A stretch of DNA of 64,000 nt from Erythroxylum novogranatense (taxonomy: Eukaryota; Streptophyta; Magnoliopsida; Malpighiales; Erythroxylaceae): assembly GCA_029891385.1 (NCBI GenBank), contig CM057234.1, positions 27,886,350-27,950,349 of the forward strand, given 5' to 3'. The notes below the pieces were generated by a model, which did no database searches, had not been told where the DNA came from, and saw nothing but the letters and a program-made list of their open reading frames with translations. The translations under genes were made by a program, and so were the position numbers. This document shows, one piece after another, positions 35,229 to 47,769 of the stretch; within the stretch, counting starts at the first letter, position 1; every line of letters starts with the position of its first letter.

Positions 35229-38200
35229 TGTTGATCGTAAAAGAAAGCATGCTTAGTTTGGAGAAACGATATATTTCAAAACTTTTAAAGAAATCATCTT
35301 GCAATGGAAGCAATATATCCAAATCAACATGCTAATCCATACATGATATGGTATAAGGATAATAAAAGCAAGAACAAGATAAAAGGAATTACCGATTCTT
35401 CGCCATGCCTTTTAAACCTCATTGCGCTATCCTCTCCTTCTTCAGATCCAAATCCTTTGCCTTTGATTCTTTCCTTTAGCAATCTATCTTCTTCCTTGTT
35501 GTAGTATCCTCAACCAATTAGATTTACCACTGTTCTTCAAGGACAACTAGGTTAACAAAACTTTGGTGGGAAAGGAGAAGAAATATTTGGAGGAGATTTT
35601 CTTAGAAGAAGAAGAACCAAAATTGAAACTCTTTCAATTCTTTCACTTAGGAATTTCGGTTCTACCTGCATGAAAGGAGAGAATGTATAAAACCATGCAA
35701 GAACCCCTTCTTACATCTCAATTTCGAAATATGCATAAATGGAAAGAGTGAGAGGCATCCAATGCATCACTTACATTAATCACTCATCAAATAGCCAATA
35801 AATGAGACTTACTACATTTTTCTTTAAAATGGTTATTTGAAAAGGCCATAACCTATAATTGAATACCCATTTCGGTTTGGCAAGAAGAAAGAAGGAAGAT
35901 GCTCCATCTAATGCACATCTTTCATCTTTAATCTAATGAATGCAAATAGGTTACATGCCAACATTAAAAGCCAACCATTAAACCATTTAATGGTAAGTTC
36001 ATAACTCCATTTAATAATGATGAACCATAATAAAGACCATCTTTATTTAGTATTTTAATGTCAAATGTGTGGTTACACATCTAACCTAACACAATTTCGA
36101 AATTGCTTCTTCTCCATTTAAAAAAATTGTTTTAATATAATTAATCTAATCAATTACATTAAACCAAAACAAGCCCATTTCTAAATGAACATATGGGCTT
36201 CCAATTAACCATTAATTAGTATAAGCTCATCATTCAATTATGGACTTCTAAAGCCTCCAAAATACTTCTTACTTAGCTTGATAACCTTCCTTAAAGCCAA
36301 GTGGGGAATCTTATTGACTTTGATAATTCAAGCTCCAATAAGCCCGTAAATAATTCAATCTCATTGAATTAATTCTAGCTTATTAACTAAATGTCATTCC
36401 ACTAAAGACAATTAGTTGAACTCTTGAATTATTAAATATTATGAGAATATGTCCAATTGTAAACCCTATTTAGAACCTTATTATAGCTATCCGCACAACA
36501 AAGGTTAAAATTACCGCTTTACCCTTATGTTGGTTTTTCCTTCTAGATCTCTCATTTTACTTTATATGGTGATTAACACATAAGATCTCATCTTAGTGTT
36601 AAGACTTGATGGGTAGCTAGTCCATCAAACTCATCGCCAGCTTAATCACCAAATCTCCTTAAAACATCTAGAAGAGATGATAACACTATAAACTCTTTAT
36701 TCGAGTGAATGTTCCACGATACATGTCTCAATTAATAATTCCAACATGCGTATAATCGGATTAATACCTGTAAAAATCCATTCCGATCATATCAAGAATT
36801 ATAATGAAACACATATGAGTTCATCACTCATCAAGATTGCGGTTCATAATAAGCGAATGCTTAAGTTGTATGTTTTAAGATTAAAGTAACGGCCCACTTT
36901 ATTCTTGCAAACATACTTGATTCTAGATTCATTTAATAGTGCCATTATTGATAGTCTACTACTATCATGATATGAAACTCCTCATTCCCTTTAAGTAAAC
37001 TCCTTTACTTATATGGAGATAAATCGCAACACTACGCCTAAACCATAATCGTTTACCAACTCGATTATTCAACTGTGAATCAATTAATTCGATTCTAATA
37101 ATATACATGTTTCCCATACATCTCTATGTATATGTATATTACTTACAAATGAATCTTGCACCTTATGACCAGATATATAATGCTCATACAGATAAAACCA
37201 AACTCTTTTGTTTTTTAATAATAAATATTTTCATTACAAAACTCAGAATCAAGAAGATAAATGTAGCACCCCACTCCCGACGAGACCTGAACCCGATATC
37301 CATGGTGATATCCGAGCCCTTGACCCACGAGGGTGGCGATTAGACATTCATTACCTTATGAAAAAATCGTATGATGATTCTTTTCTTTCAAAACATTAGA
37401 GTCAAGAAACAATCATTGACTTGGCCCAATTATAACAAAACATTTTCAAATATAAAACCATTTCACTGATAAAACAATTTCAATCATTATTAGCACTCAT
37501 TAGTGCTCAGCCACTCTATACAATTACATATAAACAATTGGGCCTACTATAACCAGTATGCTTCCCATGTCTCTAGTGGACCTCTCCTAATTCTAGACAT
37601 ATTCATTTTTCTATCACCACAATATTACCATTTTAATCTGGGAATTCATTGATATCAATTCTTTCCTTAATCTGTCTAGGCCAACTAACACAGTCATTCG
37701 AACCACAATACAGTTTCAATCTCCTTATCCATTTTTTTTCCTAATTGTTTCTACACTTTCAGGGGTTCACCCTCTAACATAGTCTCACTTTTCTCTCACT
37801 TAGTCACTTGACACGTATGCACATGTAGGATTTCTACCCGTGCGACTCAAACTAGGGATCAGTTGCTACGGTCTGCAACGACACGACTCAATTGCATGCA
37901 ACCTATGTTCCAGACTGTGCCCAGATACATTACGTACTACTGGGCTTTGATACCACAAACTAATCACAACATTTACTTATATAAAGACACAACAATTGGC
38001 AGCACCTACACAAATGATCTTTCTAAGTTTTCCATTTCTCAAACCTTGCCAAACTCAATCCTAACCAAGCCAAAATCAATGGAGAACTATAGTCATTCAT
38101 TCATCCCTAACCAAGTATACATTTAAACCCATTCAAACCTACCCTTATCATCATGAAATAAATGCACAAATAATTCCCATACATGCCTCTAACTACCATA

Positions 38201-39122
38201 AGAATAAATACAACCATCAATACTCACCTTAAACAAGTTCAAACTTGAATTTCCTCAACTCTCCACAACTCTCCAACTTGTAACTTCTCACTCACCACTC
38301 ACGACTATCACCCCTACACATGGCCATCATCATCATCTCAAGGAGTAAGCTTGGTCTATGGTGTGCAAGGAAGAAGCAAGCAAGGAACCAAGGCCAACCT
38401 TCTAGTATGGAAGAAGAAGAAGAGGATTTGAAGGAGAAAAGAATCACCCAAGAAGAGGAAGCAAGTTTAGATGGGAAGGAATAATAACTTTCCAAATGAA
38501 TTGTTTTAAGTATAACATGGAGGAAAGTCGTGGATGATGATGGAAGAAGACAAAAAAATATAATTAAAAAGGACACTTGTCATTTAATGAGAAAAAGCCA
38601 AAAAGATAAGTTAATCTTATTAATTAAATGCTAATCCCAATTAAGCTCTAATCATGGCACTAAAATAATTCCCTAACCTTATTTATTCAATAATCCCATG
38701 CCATTAGGCAATCTTTTTCATCTGAAAAAGGCTCACTCGATCGATCGGTTGAATTTTCCGGTCCGAGCACGAACCCCGAAAAATTCCAAAAAAATTCTCA
38801 TAAATCCCAAAAAATATAAAACACTTAATGGCGCACTCCGTATAATTTTTTTTTAAACACAATTATCCCGTAAATTTCACAAAGAGTCTCAATTTAAAAC
38901 CTAAGCCGGAAAATGTCATGAATGCATGTATACTATGTGCATGTGCAACCAATCGTTAATCATGGAGGCTATATGCTGTATGTTCATACCGAGATTCAAT
39001 TCAATACGTCTAACCCATCCCAAATTACCAAAATACCCTTCCTATTGGAGATGAGATGTTACAATAAAGTTACATGTAAATACACTTGCTTTCTAGGGCA
39101 CTATATTTACATAACTCCAACA
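35229..39122 (-). mobile_element. D left LTR (3'), interrupted by E
   Basis: 35229-37261 and 39069-39122 align with the right LTR at 44518-46620 with few differences. No coding signal; AT-rich. The insertion point of E has ATAAA on both sides. Confidence 0.9.
37262..39063 (-). mobile_element. E: rearranged LTR-retrotransposon remnant in D's LTR
   Basis: 1.8 kb, TGTAGCACCCC...GATGTTACA, with a perfect ATAAA duplication (37257-37261, 39064-39068). At 37941-37955 it has a minus-strand primer site (TGGTATCAAAGCCCA) preceded by sequence like C's 5' leader (ACTAGGGATCAGTT, GTACT.CTGGGCT). So LTR, leader and LTR pieces are present, but the left LTR's end, nearly all internal sequence and the right LTR's start are missing. 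No protein is encoded. Confidence 0.75.
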
Positions 39123-39144
39123 ATCTCCCACTTGCCCTAAAGCA

Positions 39145-40780
39145 AGTTTGACATATCCTTCATTCCCATCCCTTCTAGGTGACCCTTAAAGCTCTTTTGA
39201 GTCAATGTCTTTGTGAACGGATCGCAAGGTTTTGCTCAGAGGAATCTTTACCACATCCACTTCTCCACGCTGTATTATCTCCCTTATGAGATGATACTTT
39301 CGCCAATGTGTTTGGCGACTTTGTGGTTCCGAGGTTCTTAGAATTAGCCAACGCCCACTATTATCACAATAAAGTGTAATGGCTTTTACGCCTCTAGAAC
39401 TACCTCCAAATCATTTAGGAACTTCTTGAGCAAAGTCTCCTTTCTTTGCTTCACAAGCGACAACATACTCACCTCCATAGTCGAATCAAGAATACAAGAT
39501 TGCTTGACACTCCTCCAAACTATGGCTCCACCTTCTAAAGTAAATATAGAACCGAATTTGATTTCCTTAAATCAACATCGATTGGAAATCGAATCAGATA
39601 TCCCGTCTAATAAGATTACTTCCATAGTAAACAAGCATTAAGTTCTTCGTCCCACGAAGATACTTAAGTATACACTTAACCGTAGTCCATTGTTCCATTC
39701 TGGATTGGTGAAATCGCTTACCGGTCCCCATCAAGTAATGTATATCCGGTCTAGTGCACAAGATTGCATACATCAAACTACCAACCTGCCAAGCATATGG
39801 AATGTTATGCATGCTCAACCTCCTCTTGGGTTTTAGGTGCTTGTTCCTTTGAAAGTTTGATTCCATGTCTAGTAGGGTGAAACCCCTCTTGGAATCTTGC
39901 ATGGCGAACTTATTGAGCATATTCTCAATGTAGGTTAGTTGAGACAAAGCTATCTTCTTGTTCTTACGATCCCTTATAAGTTTGATCCCTAGAACATAGG
40001 TAGCCTCCCAAATCCTTCATTGAAAATTGTTCATTCACCATCCTTAACATGCAGATAACATTCCCACATCATTCCTAATGAGCGAGAATGTTATCAACAT
40101 ACGTGATTAGAAAGTAACCTTACCTTCTTGTATTCTTTTGTAAACAAGGCTCATCTAGGTTTTGTATGAACCCATAGGTTTTGATAGCCATATCAAACCT
40201 AATGTTCCAAGACCTAGATGCTTGCTTAAGTCCATAAATGGACCTTTGCAACTTGCAAACCTTATGCTCATTACCTAGCTCAATGAATCCTTCCGGTTGG
40301 GCCATATAAATGGTCTCCTCAAGATCTCCATTCGAAATGCGGTCTTGACATCTATTTGCCATATTTCATAATCGAAATAGGTCACTATGGCCAAAAGAAT
40401 CTCGATGGACTTAAGCATGGCAACCAAGAAAAGTCTCCTCGTAGTCTATACCTCCTTTTGAGTATAGCCTTTAGCTACCAATCTAGCTTTAAAGGTCTCT
40501 ACCTTTCCATCCGATCCCTTTTCCTTTTGTAGATCCATTTACACCCTATGGTTTTAGACACGGTGGTAGATCTACAAGGACCTGCACTTCATTAGTATAC
40601 ATAGAATCTATTTTGATTCCATTGCCTTGAGCCATTTTCTGCATCAACATCATTAATAGCTTTGTGTATACGTAACGGATCTGCTTTCTTCTTGTTACGA
40701 GATGGCAATTAAGCCTTCTCCTAAACCCGAATACCTATCTGGTTGTCTCACAACCTCCCACTACGCCTAGGCACATCTTG
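39145..40780 (-). pseudogene. D reverse transcriptase and RNase H
   Basis: RT pieces: EGFIELGNEHKVCKLQ then SIYGLKQASRSWN (40120-40362), and QVGSLMYAILCTRPDIHY (39594-39947), both diagnostic of copia RT. The catalytic block at 40089-40105 reads TYVDNI, where the family has YVDD, so one metal-binding Asp is lost. RNase H ends in DPFTKTLTQKSF and a TAG near 39145. Several frame breaks occur. The product would have copied element RNA. Confidence 0.85.
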
Positions 40781-40989
40781 ATGTTCAGTTGCACTTCCGA
40801 TTCAACTCTTGAATCCATTTCGACATCTTGTTCATCATATCCAAAACAACTCTTGGTTTGGATGAAATTGCTAACTCCTTTAGTACTACTTCACTTCTTC
40901 CTTTGTGATTTCTCACAAACTCTTCCTCTAAGAAGTTTGCATTTGTACACAAATACCTTCCTATCACGAGGATTGTAAAAATAGTACCC

Positions 40990-41660
40990 TCGAGTTCAGT
41001 GGATATCCTACAAAAACATACTTACTTGACCTTGGTTCCATCTTTGTGGATTCAGGGCTTTAGAACATGGGCTGGATAGCCCCAGTCCTCAAGTGCCTCA
41101 ATGAAGGCACTTGGCTAGTCCACAACTCCCTAGGTGTTTTAGGCACCGATTTGGATGGAGCAAAGTTAAGAAGATATGTTGCCGCTTAGATGGCATATTC
41201 GAACGATTCGGAAGGCTAGCATAAGACATCATTGATCTTACCATTTCCAATAGAGTTCTATTTCTCCTCTCTGCTACACCATTATGTTGAGGTGTACGAG
41301 GAGCTGACAAATTGGAAACAATTCCATTGTCAATTAAATATTGCTGAAACTCTCCAGATAAATACTCACAACCTCGATCTGATCGAAACTGTTTTAATGG
41401 CTTGCCAAGTTGCTTCTCACCTTCACTTTGAATTTTTGAACTTTCAAAAGATTCACTCTTTTATGCATCAAATACAAATAGCCATGTCTTGAGTAATCAT
41501 CTATAAAAGTTATGAAATATTCATAACCTCCTCTAGTTTGTACATTCATGGGCCCACACACATTAGTATGTACCATGTCCAATGTGGATTCAAATCTGCT
41601 TCCTTTAGAAGGAAATGAGGCTTTTGTCATTTTCCTTCAATACAAGATTCACGGTGGGTA
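40990..41660 (-). pseudogene. D integrase
   Basis: Frame 41394-41630 has DMVHTNVCGPMNV, YEYFITFIDDYSRHGYLY, and frame 41098-41310 has PQHNGVAERRNRTLLEM, the copia integrase core. The first catalytic residue is Asn (HTN) where the family has Asp; the second Asp (IDDYSR) and the Glu (VAERRN) remain. Frame changes separate the parts. Confidence 0.85.
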
Positions 41661-41799
41661 ATGGATCACTATCCAAGCCCATAAGGATCCCATCCTTTAC
41701 TAGCCTTTGTCAAGTCTTTTCTCGATTGATATGACCCATCCTTAGATGCCACAGATACTTTGAATTAATGCTAGAGATATTGGATTGTCTTGGTTTTAT

Positions 41800-42190
41800 C
41801 AATTACGTGGTGTTTAGTGAGTCCTTTCATAGGTTCTATAAAAACAATCCTCGCTTAATTATCGCTTCACAAATAAAATCCTTATTCTCATATATTGAAA
41901 CAACCTTTTCAAAATATAAGGAATAGCCAGATTTTATTAGATAAAAAAGCAAATCATGTTCCTTACAATCATTGGCATGTAATAAACATCTTCCAAATAT
42001 AACCTATGACCACTAGGAAAGTTCAAGATAACCACTCCCACTGATTCTGCTGAAACATAGGAACCATCTGCTATCTTGACTTGAAACCGCCTTTAGAAGT
42101 CTTTTCCTTCATTGAACCCCGCAAAGAATTACAAACATGGTTAGTGGCTCCTGAATCTAATATCCAAGAAGTAGATAACTGCCACATTTC
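41800..42190 (-). pseudogene. D protease
   Basis: Minus strand near 42140-42175 reads WILDSGATNHVC, the copia retropepsin active-site block with its DSG triad intact. The following residues are in frame for a short distance only. Confidence 0.75.
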
Positions 42191-42219
42191 TAGTTCCTAA
42201 CAAACTTAGGAAGCCCATA

Positions 42220-43060
42220 CCTTGTTTGCTTTTGAGGAACACTAGGTAGATCGGACGCTTTTTTTCCAAAGGCCCATCTCATCACAAAGGGAAACACTTT
42301 CCTTTGATGTTCTCTTTGGCCTTCTTTTTCATGGGTTTGACCTTGACCCTATTTGGGCCTTCTTTTCATCGGACCCTTCTTCTTTCCTCGCCTTACCTCG
42401 GGCTTAAAAGAAGAAGCTACATTAGTTTCTAGCCCATGAGCCTTAATATTCAATATTTCCTCCATGCTCCTGAGGGTATTCATCAACTCACTCAAGGTGT
42501 AATCCTTGTTTGTTGAGCTCATAGTCCAACTTAAACCGCTGAAAAGAAGAGTTTAAGTCGTTGATGATCATAATCATCTGCGTGTCCGCATCCATATCCG
42601 CCTAAGCATCTCAAATTTCAAAGGACCGTAAAGATTACCTTCATCATGTAATCCCGCACTTTTGATTCACGAGTTTCATCGATATTATGAAAGGTTTGAT
42701 AGCTTTCACTCTTGCAGACCTAGTCCTCACACCAAACATCTCATGTAGGTGATGGACCATTACCTAGCAGCTTTCATACAAGCAATTTGCTTTTGCAACA
42801 CGCCACGATGTAGCTTTAATATAACACTTAGTAGTCTTGTCGATTCTCGCCAACGCCACGTTGTTGGACTTGCTCAGAGTTGCATCTCCACTTAGATGTG
42901 TAGGCTCATTTTCGCTAACACCCATGAAATACGCTCATATCAAGAACAATGTCAAGGTTACGTCTCCATTCATTAAACTTGTCTCCATTTTCCAATTTGT
43001 TATTAGTCGAGAGCGGGGTGAGTGGATTCATTTGTGGTTGATTATGTCTCGAAAAAATAA
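42220..43060 (-). pseudogene. D gag
   Basis: Near 42950-43000 the minus strand reads NGDKFNEWRRNLDIVL, like the copia gag start (xNFxxWKRNLDxxL). A lysine/glycine-rich part and a decayed zinc knuckle (GKCFPL then stops) lie near 42240-42420. No long frame remains. Confidence 0.65.
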
Positions 43061-43089
43061 ATTATTAAAACATGAGCATACTAGTTAAC

Positions 43090-44517
43090 AATTTATGGAA
43101 CTTTGTATAAAATCATGATGCATGTATGCATGATGATAGATTTAACAAAACTTAAAAATTAAAACATTATACTTACTGTTATTTTCTTATCTATAATAGA
43201 CTAAGTGACGGTGGGCCATCTTATCTATTAAAAGAAAAACTGGGACCCTCCCACTCAAAAACTACCAAGCATCTCATGCTCAATTTTTAAGAAGCGCCTT
43301 AATTTGGTCCATACTTTTACCAACAGAGCTACGGTGGGCGCTTTATTGATAAAAATGTTGAGTGTATAACCATTTGATTCATTCACTAAAGATACCTACA
43401 AATCATGCCTCGGTGGGAGGTCACATTTGCTATCATTAAGTGGAATTATCCTTATGAGACCCAAACCATGCAAGATCTAGGATCCATGCCCTCCGATGGG
43501 GAGTAACATTTCACCACATGCAAATGGGCCATCATTTGGAGACCGTGGACTCTCACAGAGCATCCTCTCCCACTCAATCTTTTGGGCTTTAAGTTTTAAA
43601 TACCATCTTGTCTAGATGCAATTTATTATCCATCCTATATTGTTTCATTATATATCTCATACATAATGAATGCATGGCAAGGCCTAGGGTTGGCAATTTT
43701 CTAAATGACATGCAATCACATAATATCACATATTACAAGCATCATTTCTCCATTCATCACATTTAACTAATAATGCCACTTTTGATTGTCCATCCTAGAA
43801 ACATAAAATAATTACAAGCCTTTTAGCCCAAAATATGCTTCTTCATCTTGGATCTTCCGCTCAAGTCTTCGCTAACATAATCCAGCCCATTCGGTAAACA
43901 AAATGTAATGGCATTTATGAAATTAGAATTTTTCATTTTGAAAATAAAATTCCAGCACTAGATTTTTAGAAAACCAAATCTTTGTTTTGACAAAAATTCC
44001 AGCACTTGTTTTATTAAAACCAAACTCATTTCATGAAAATTAAAAACAGCACTTAGTATTTTAGCAAAACCGAAATTGGATTCTTTGAAAAAAAAACCAG
44101 CACTTGTTTTCCAATCATAACTGAAATATGATTCATTGAAACAAAATTCCAGCAACTTAGTTTTCACAAAACTTATGCCAAAACACAAAAGGATACAATC
44201 AAAATTTTACCTTTCCATTTCTTCAATCCATGGCTGCTCCTTCTTCATCATTACATCAATTTGTACATTACAAAATCAAATAAAATAGAAAAAGAAACCA
44301 AGGAGGAAACATGGTGATGATAGACCACCCTCCTTGTTACAACCAAATGAAGAAATCTTACAAGATAAAATTTAACTTCTATGGACAACCAAAAGAGCAA
44401 CATACACCATATATATTTCTATCACATAAAATATGCAGTATACATAAAAGATTGCCAACCCATGCATCCACCATATAGGAACCAAAATTATGCATGAAAA
44501 ATCTGCTCGATACCAAT
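43090..44517. other. D 5' leader with tandem repeat
   Basis: Non-coding leader between primer site and gag. Five imperfect copies of a unit of 47-52 bp, each with CCAGCAC or ACAGCAC, lie at about 43940-44175 (CAGCAC at 43953, 44000, 44047, 44098; CAGCAAC at 44150). Confidence 0.7.
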
Positions 44518-46620
44518 TGTTGATCGGAAAAAGAAAGCATGCTTAGTTTGGAGAAACGATAGATTTCAAAACTTTTAAAGAAATCATCTTGCAGCGGAAG
44601 CAATATATCCAAATCAACATGCTAATCCATACATGATATGATATAAGGATAATAAAAGCAAGAACAAGATAAAAGGAATTACCGACTTCTTCGCCATGAC
44701 TTTAAATCCTCGCCGCTTATCCTCTCCTTCTTCAGATCCAAATCCTTTGCCTTTGAGTCTTTTCCTTTAGCAATCTATCTTCTTCCTTGTTGTAGTATCC
44801 TCAACCAATTAGATTTACCACTTGTTCTTCAAAGAAAACTAGGTTAACAAAATCCTTTGGTGGGAAAGGAGAAGAAATATTTGGAGGAGATTTTCTTAGA
44901 AGAAGAAGAACCAAAATTGAAACTCTTTCAATTCTTTCACTTAGGAATTTCGGTTCTACCTTACATGAAAGGAGAGAATGTCTAAAAACCATGCAAGAAC
45001 CCCTTATTACATCTCAATTTCGAAATATGCATAAATGGAAAGAGTGAGAGGCATCCAATGCATCAGTTCTTACATTAATCACTCATCAAATAGCCAATAA
45101 ATGAGACTTACTACAATTATCTTTAAAATGGCTATTTGAAAAGACCATAACCTATAATTGAATACCCATTTCGGTTTTGGCAAGAAGAAAGAAGGAAGAT
45201 GGTCCATCTAATGCACATCTTTCATCTTTAATCTAATGAATGCAAATAGGTTACATGCCAACATTAAAAGCCAACCATTAAACCATTTAATGGTAAGTTC
45301 ATAACTCCATTTAATAATGATGAACCATAATAAAGACCATCTTTATTTAGTATTTTAATGTCAAATGTGTGTTTACACATCTAACCTAACACAATTTTGA
45401 AATTGCTTCTTATCCATTTTAAAAAAATTGTTTTAATATTATTAATCTAATCAATTACATTAAACCAAAACAAGCCCATTTCTAAATGAACATATGGGCT
45501 TCCAATTAACCATTAATTAGTATAAGCCCATCATTCAATTATGGACTTCTAAAGCCTCCAAAATACTTCTTACTTAGCTTGATAACCTTCCTTAAAGCCA
45601 AGTGGGGAATCTTATCGACTTTGATAATTCAAGCTCCAATAAGCCCGTAAACAATTCAATCTCATTGAATTAATTCTAGCTTATTAACTAAATGTCATTC
45701 CACTAAAGACAATTAGTTAAACTCTTGAATTATTAAATATTATGAGAATATGTCCAATTGTAAACCCTATTTAGAACCTTATTATAGCCATCCGCACAAC
45801 AAAGGGTAAAATTTCCGCTTTGCCCTTATGTTGGTTTTTCCTTCTAGATCTCTCATTTTACTTTATATGGTGATTAACACATAAGATCTCATCTTAGTGT
45901 TAAGACTTGATGGGTAGCTATTCCATCAAACTATCAAGCGCCAGCTTAATCACCAAATCTCCTTAAAACATCTAGAAGAGATGATAACACTATAAACTCT
46001 TTATTCGAGTGAATGTTCTCGATACATGTCTCAATTAATAATTCCAACACGCAGATAATCGGATTAATACCTGTAAAAATCTATTCCGATCATATCAAGA
46101 ATTATAATGAAACACATATGAGTTCATCACTCATCAAGATTGCGGTTCATAATAAGTTTAATGCTTAAGTTGTATGTTTTAAGATTAAAGTAACGACCCA
46201 CTTTATTCTCGAAAATATACTTGATTCCGCATTCATTTAATAGGCCATTATTGATAGTCTACTACTATCATGATATGAAACTCATCATTCCCTTTAAGTA
46301 AACTCCTTTACTTATATGGAGATAAATCGCAACACTACGCCTAAACTATAATCAAGCGACCAACTCGATTATTCAACTGTGAATCAATTAATTGATTCTA
46401 ATAATATACATGTTTCCCATACATCTCTATGTATATGTATATTACTTACAAATGAATCTTGGTACCTTATGACTAGATATATAATGCTCATACAGATAAA
46501 ACCAAACTCTTTTGTTTTATTAATAATAAATATTTTCATTACAAAATTGTAACTGAAGAAGATAAAGTTACATGTAAATACACTTGCTTTTCAGGGCACT
46601 ATATTTACATAACTCCAACA
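44518..46620 (-). mobile_element. D right LTR (5')
   Basis: 2.1 kb, TGTTGATCGG...CTCCAACA, uninterrupted copy of the LTR at 35229-39122. Confidence 0.9.
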
Positions 46621-47769
46621 TGCGGACCCCTCTGCTCAACCTCGGCCTCTCCATCCCAATCCACCACCACGGCTTTGCTGAACCGTGGTATTGCTGCCTG
46701 ATCTTCCAGTCATAGCAGACTGGGCTCCCAAAGTCTCGGGGCAGTTCTTCACTAGGTGGTCCATCGAACCACACCTCGACAGTTCAGCATGTACCATCGA
46801 CACTCTCCACTATGTCTCTTGCCACAATGCTCACAAAAGGAACAGATTGTCTCGAATTCAGCATCGCCGCCACCACTAACAATGCAGATAAATCGCCTCT
46901 TTGTCCATGACCAAATTGTCTAGCCCTCCCGCAGTCTCAAGGGCCTACTCGTCCATCGAACCCTCTCGCCAAGATCGCCTGCTATCACTAGATCTTTTAT
47001 GCCGGGTCCCCAGATCAGTCTCAGTCACACGTTGTCTCAGCAGCTGCTCTATCCTCATTGCTGCAGCCCTCAACTCAATAAAACTGCCCATATCGGATCT
47101 GGCCAATAGGGTACGGATCTCCAGATTGAGTCCGCCCTCAAAATGCCGACACTTGTCAGCCTCAGTAGCAACCAATGAAGAAGCATAGACTACTAACTCG
47201 TTGAACCGCACCTCATAGTTGGCCACGGTCAACTGCCCCTGTCTCAGCTCTAGGAACTCCTGCAACTTCATTTCCAAATAAATCTTGGGCATGAAATTTT
47301 CCTTGAAAGCCCTCAGAAAGTCATCCCATGTCAGTGCACAGGGCCTGGTGGTATTACCCGGAACAGTCTTCCACCACTGATATGCAAAACCCTGCAACAG
47401 AGAAACCGCGTAGTCAAAACGCTCATCCGGGTCGTAGTCCATCTGATCGAGGACTCTCTCGGTCCTCTCTAGCCATCCTCGACCTCCGCAGGCTCTGCTA
47501 CCATAAAGTTAATCACCGCCACGCTAGCTGATCGTATCTCCGTTCCCGTCTCACAGGAACTCGAGGAGGCAACTCCTCTGAATGAGGCGCAGGAGACTCC
47601 CTACTAGCTCCTACCGATTTCAAGTCAGCTGTTAACTCAACTCGATCTCCAAGGACAGATGACCTAAAACTGACAAGAAATTTCGATCAGTTCTGCTATT
47701 CTTATAGTGATTCCAGCCTAAAATTCACTATGCCCAAAAGATGTCAAACCATGCTCTGATACCACTTAA
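46621..47769 (-). pseudogene. A2 gag segment
   Basis: The frame 46945-47442 has FDYAVSLLQGFAYQWW, LTWDDFLRAFKENF and LTVANYEVRFNEL, matching A1 gag. The zinc-knuckle region (46780-46940) and the N terminus (47460-47530) are disrupted, mostly at CAG/CTG sites. The primer site (47751-47764) is intact. Confidence 0.85.

Larger units (their letters stand above)
35229..46620 (-). mobile_element. D: Ty1/copia retrotransposon
   Basis: LTRs TGTTGATC...CTCCAACA (left one split by E) enclose 5.4 kb with gag, protease, integrase, RT and RNase H in copia order on the minus strand. The target duplication is AGCGG (35224-35228) and TGCGG (46621-46625); A1 has TGCGG at the same site. Primer site TGGTATCGAGCAGA (minus, 44502-44515) and a polypurine tract (GGGCAAGTGGGAGA, minus) beside 39122 are present. 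All coding parts are broken. Confidence 0.9.

Noticed and set aside
38292..38576. 94-codon minus-strand frame in E
   Set aside because: Translation of a purine-rich AAGAAG stretch; no domain and inside LTR sequence.
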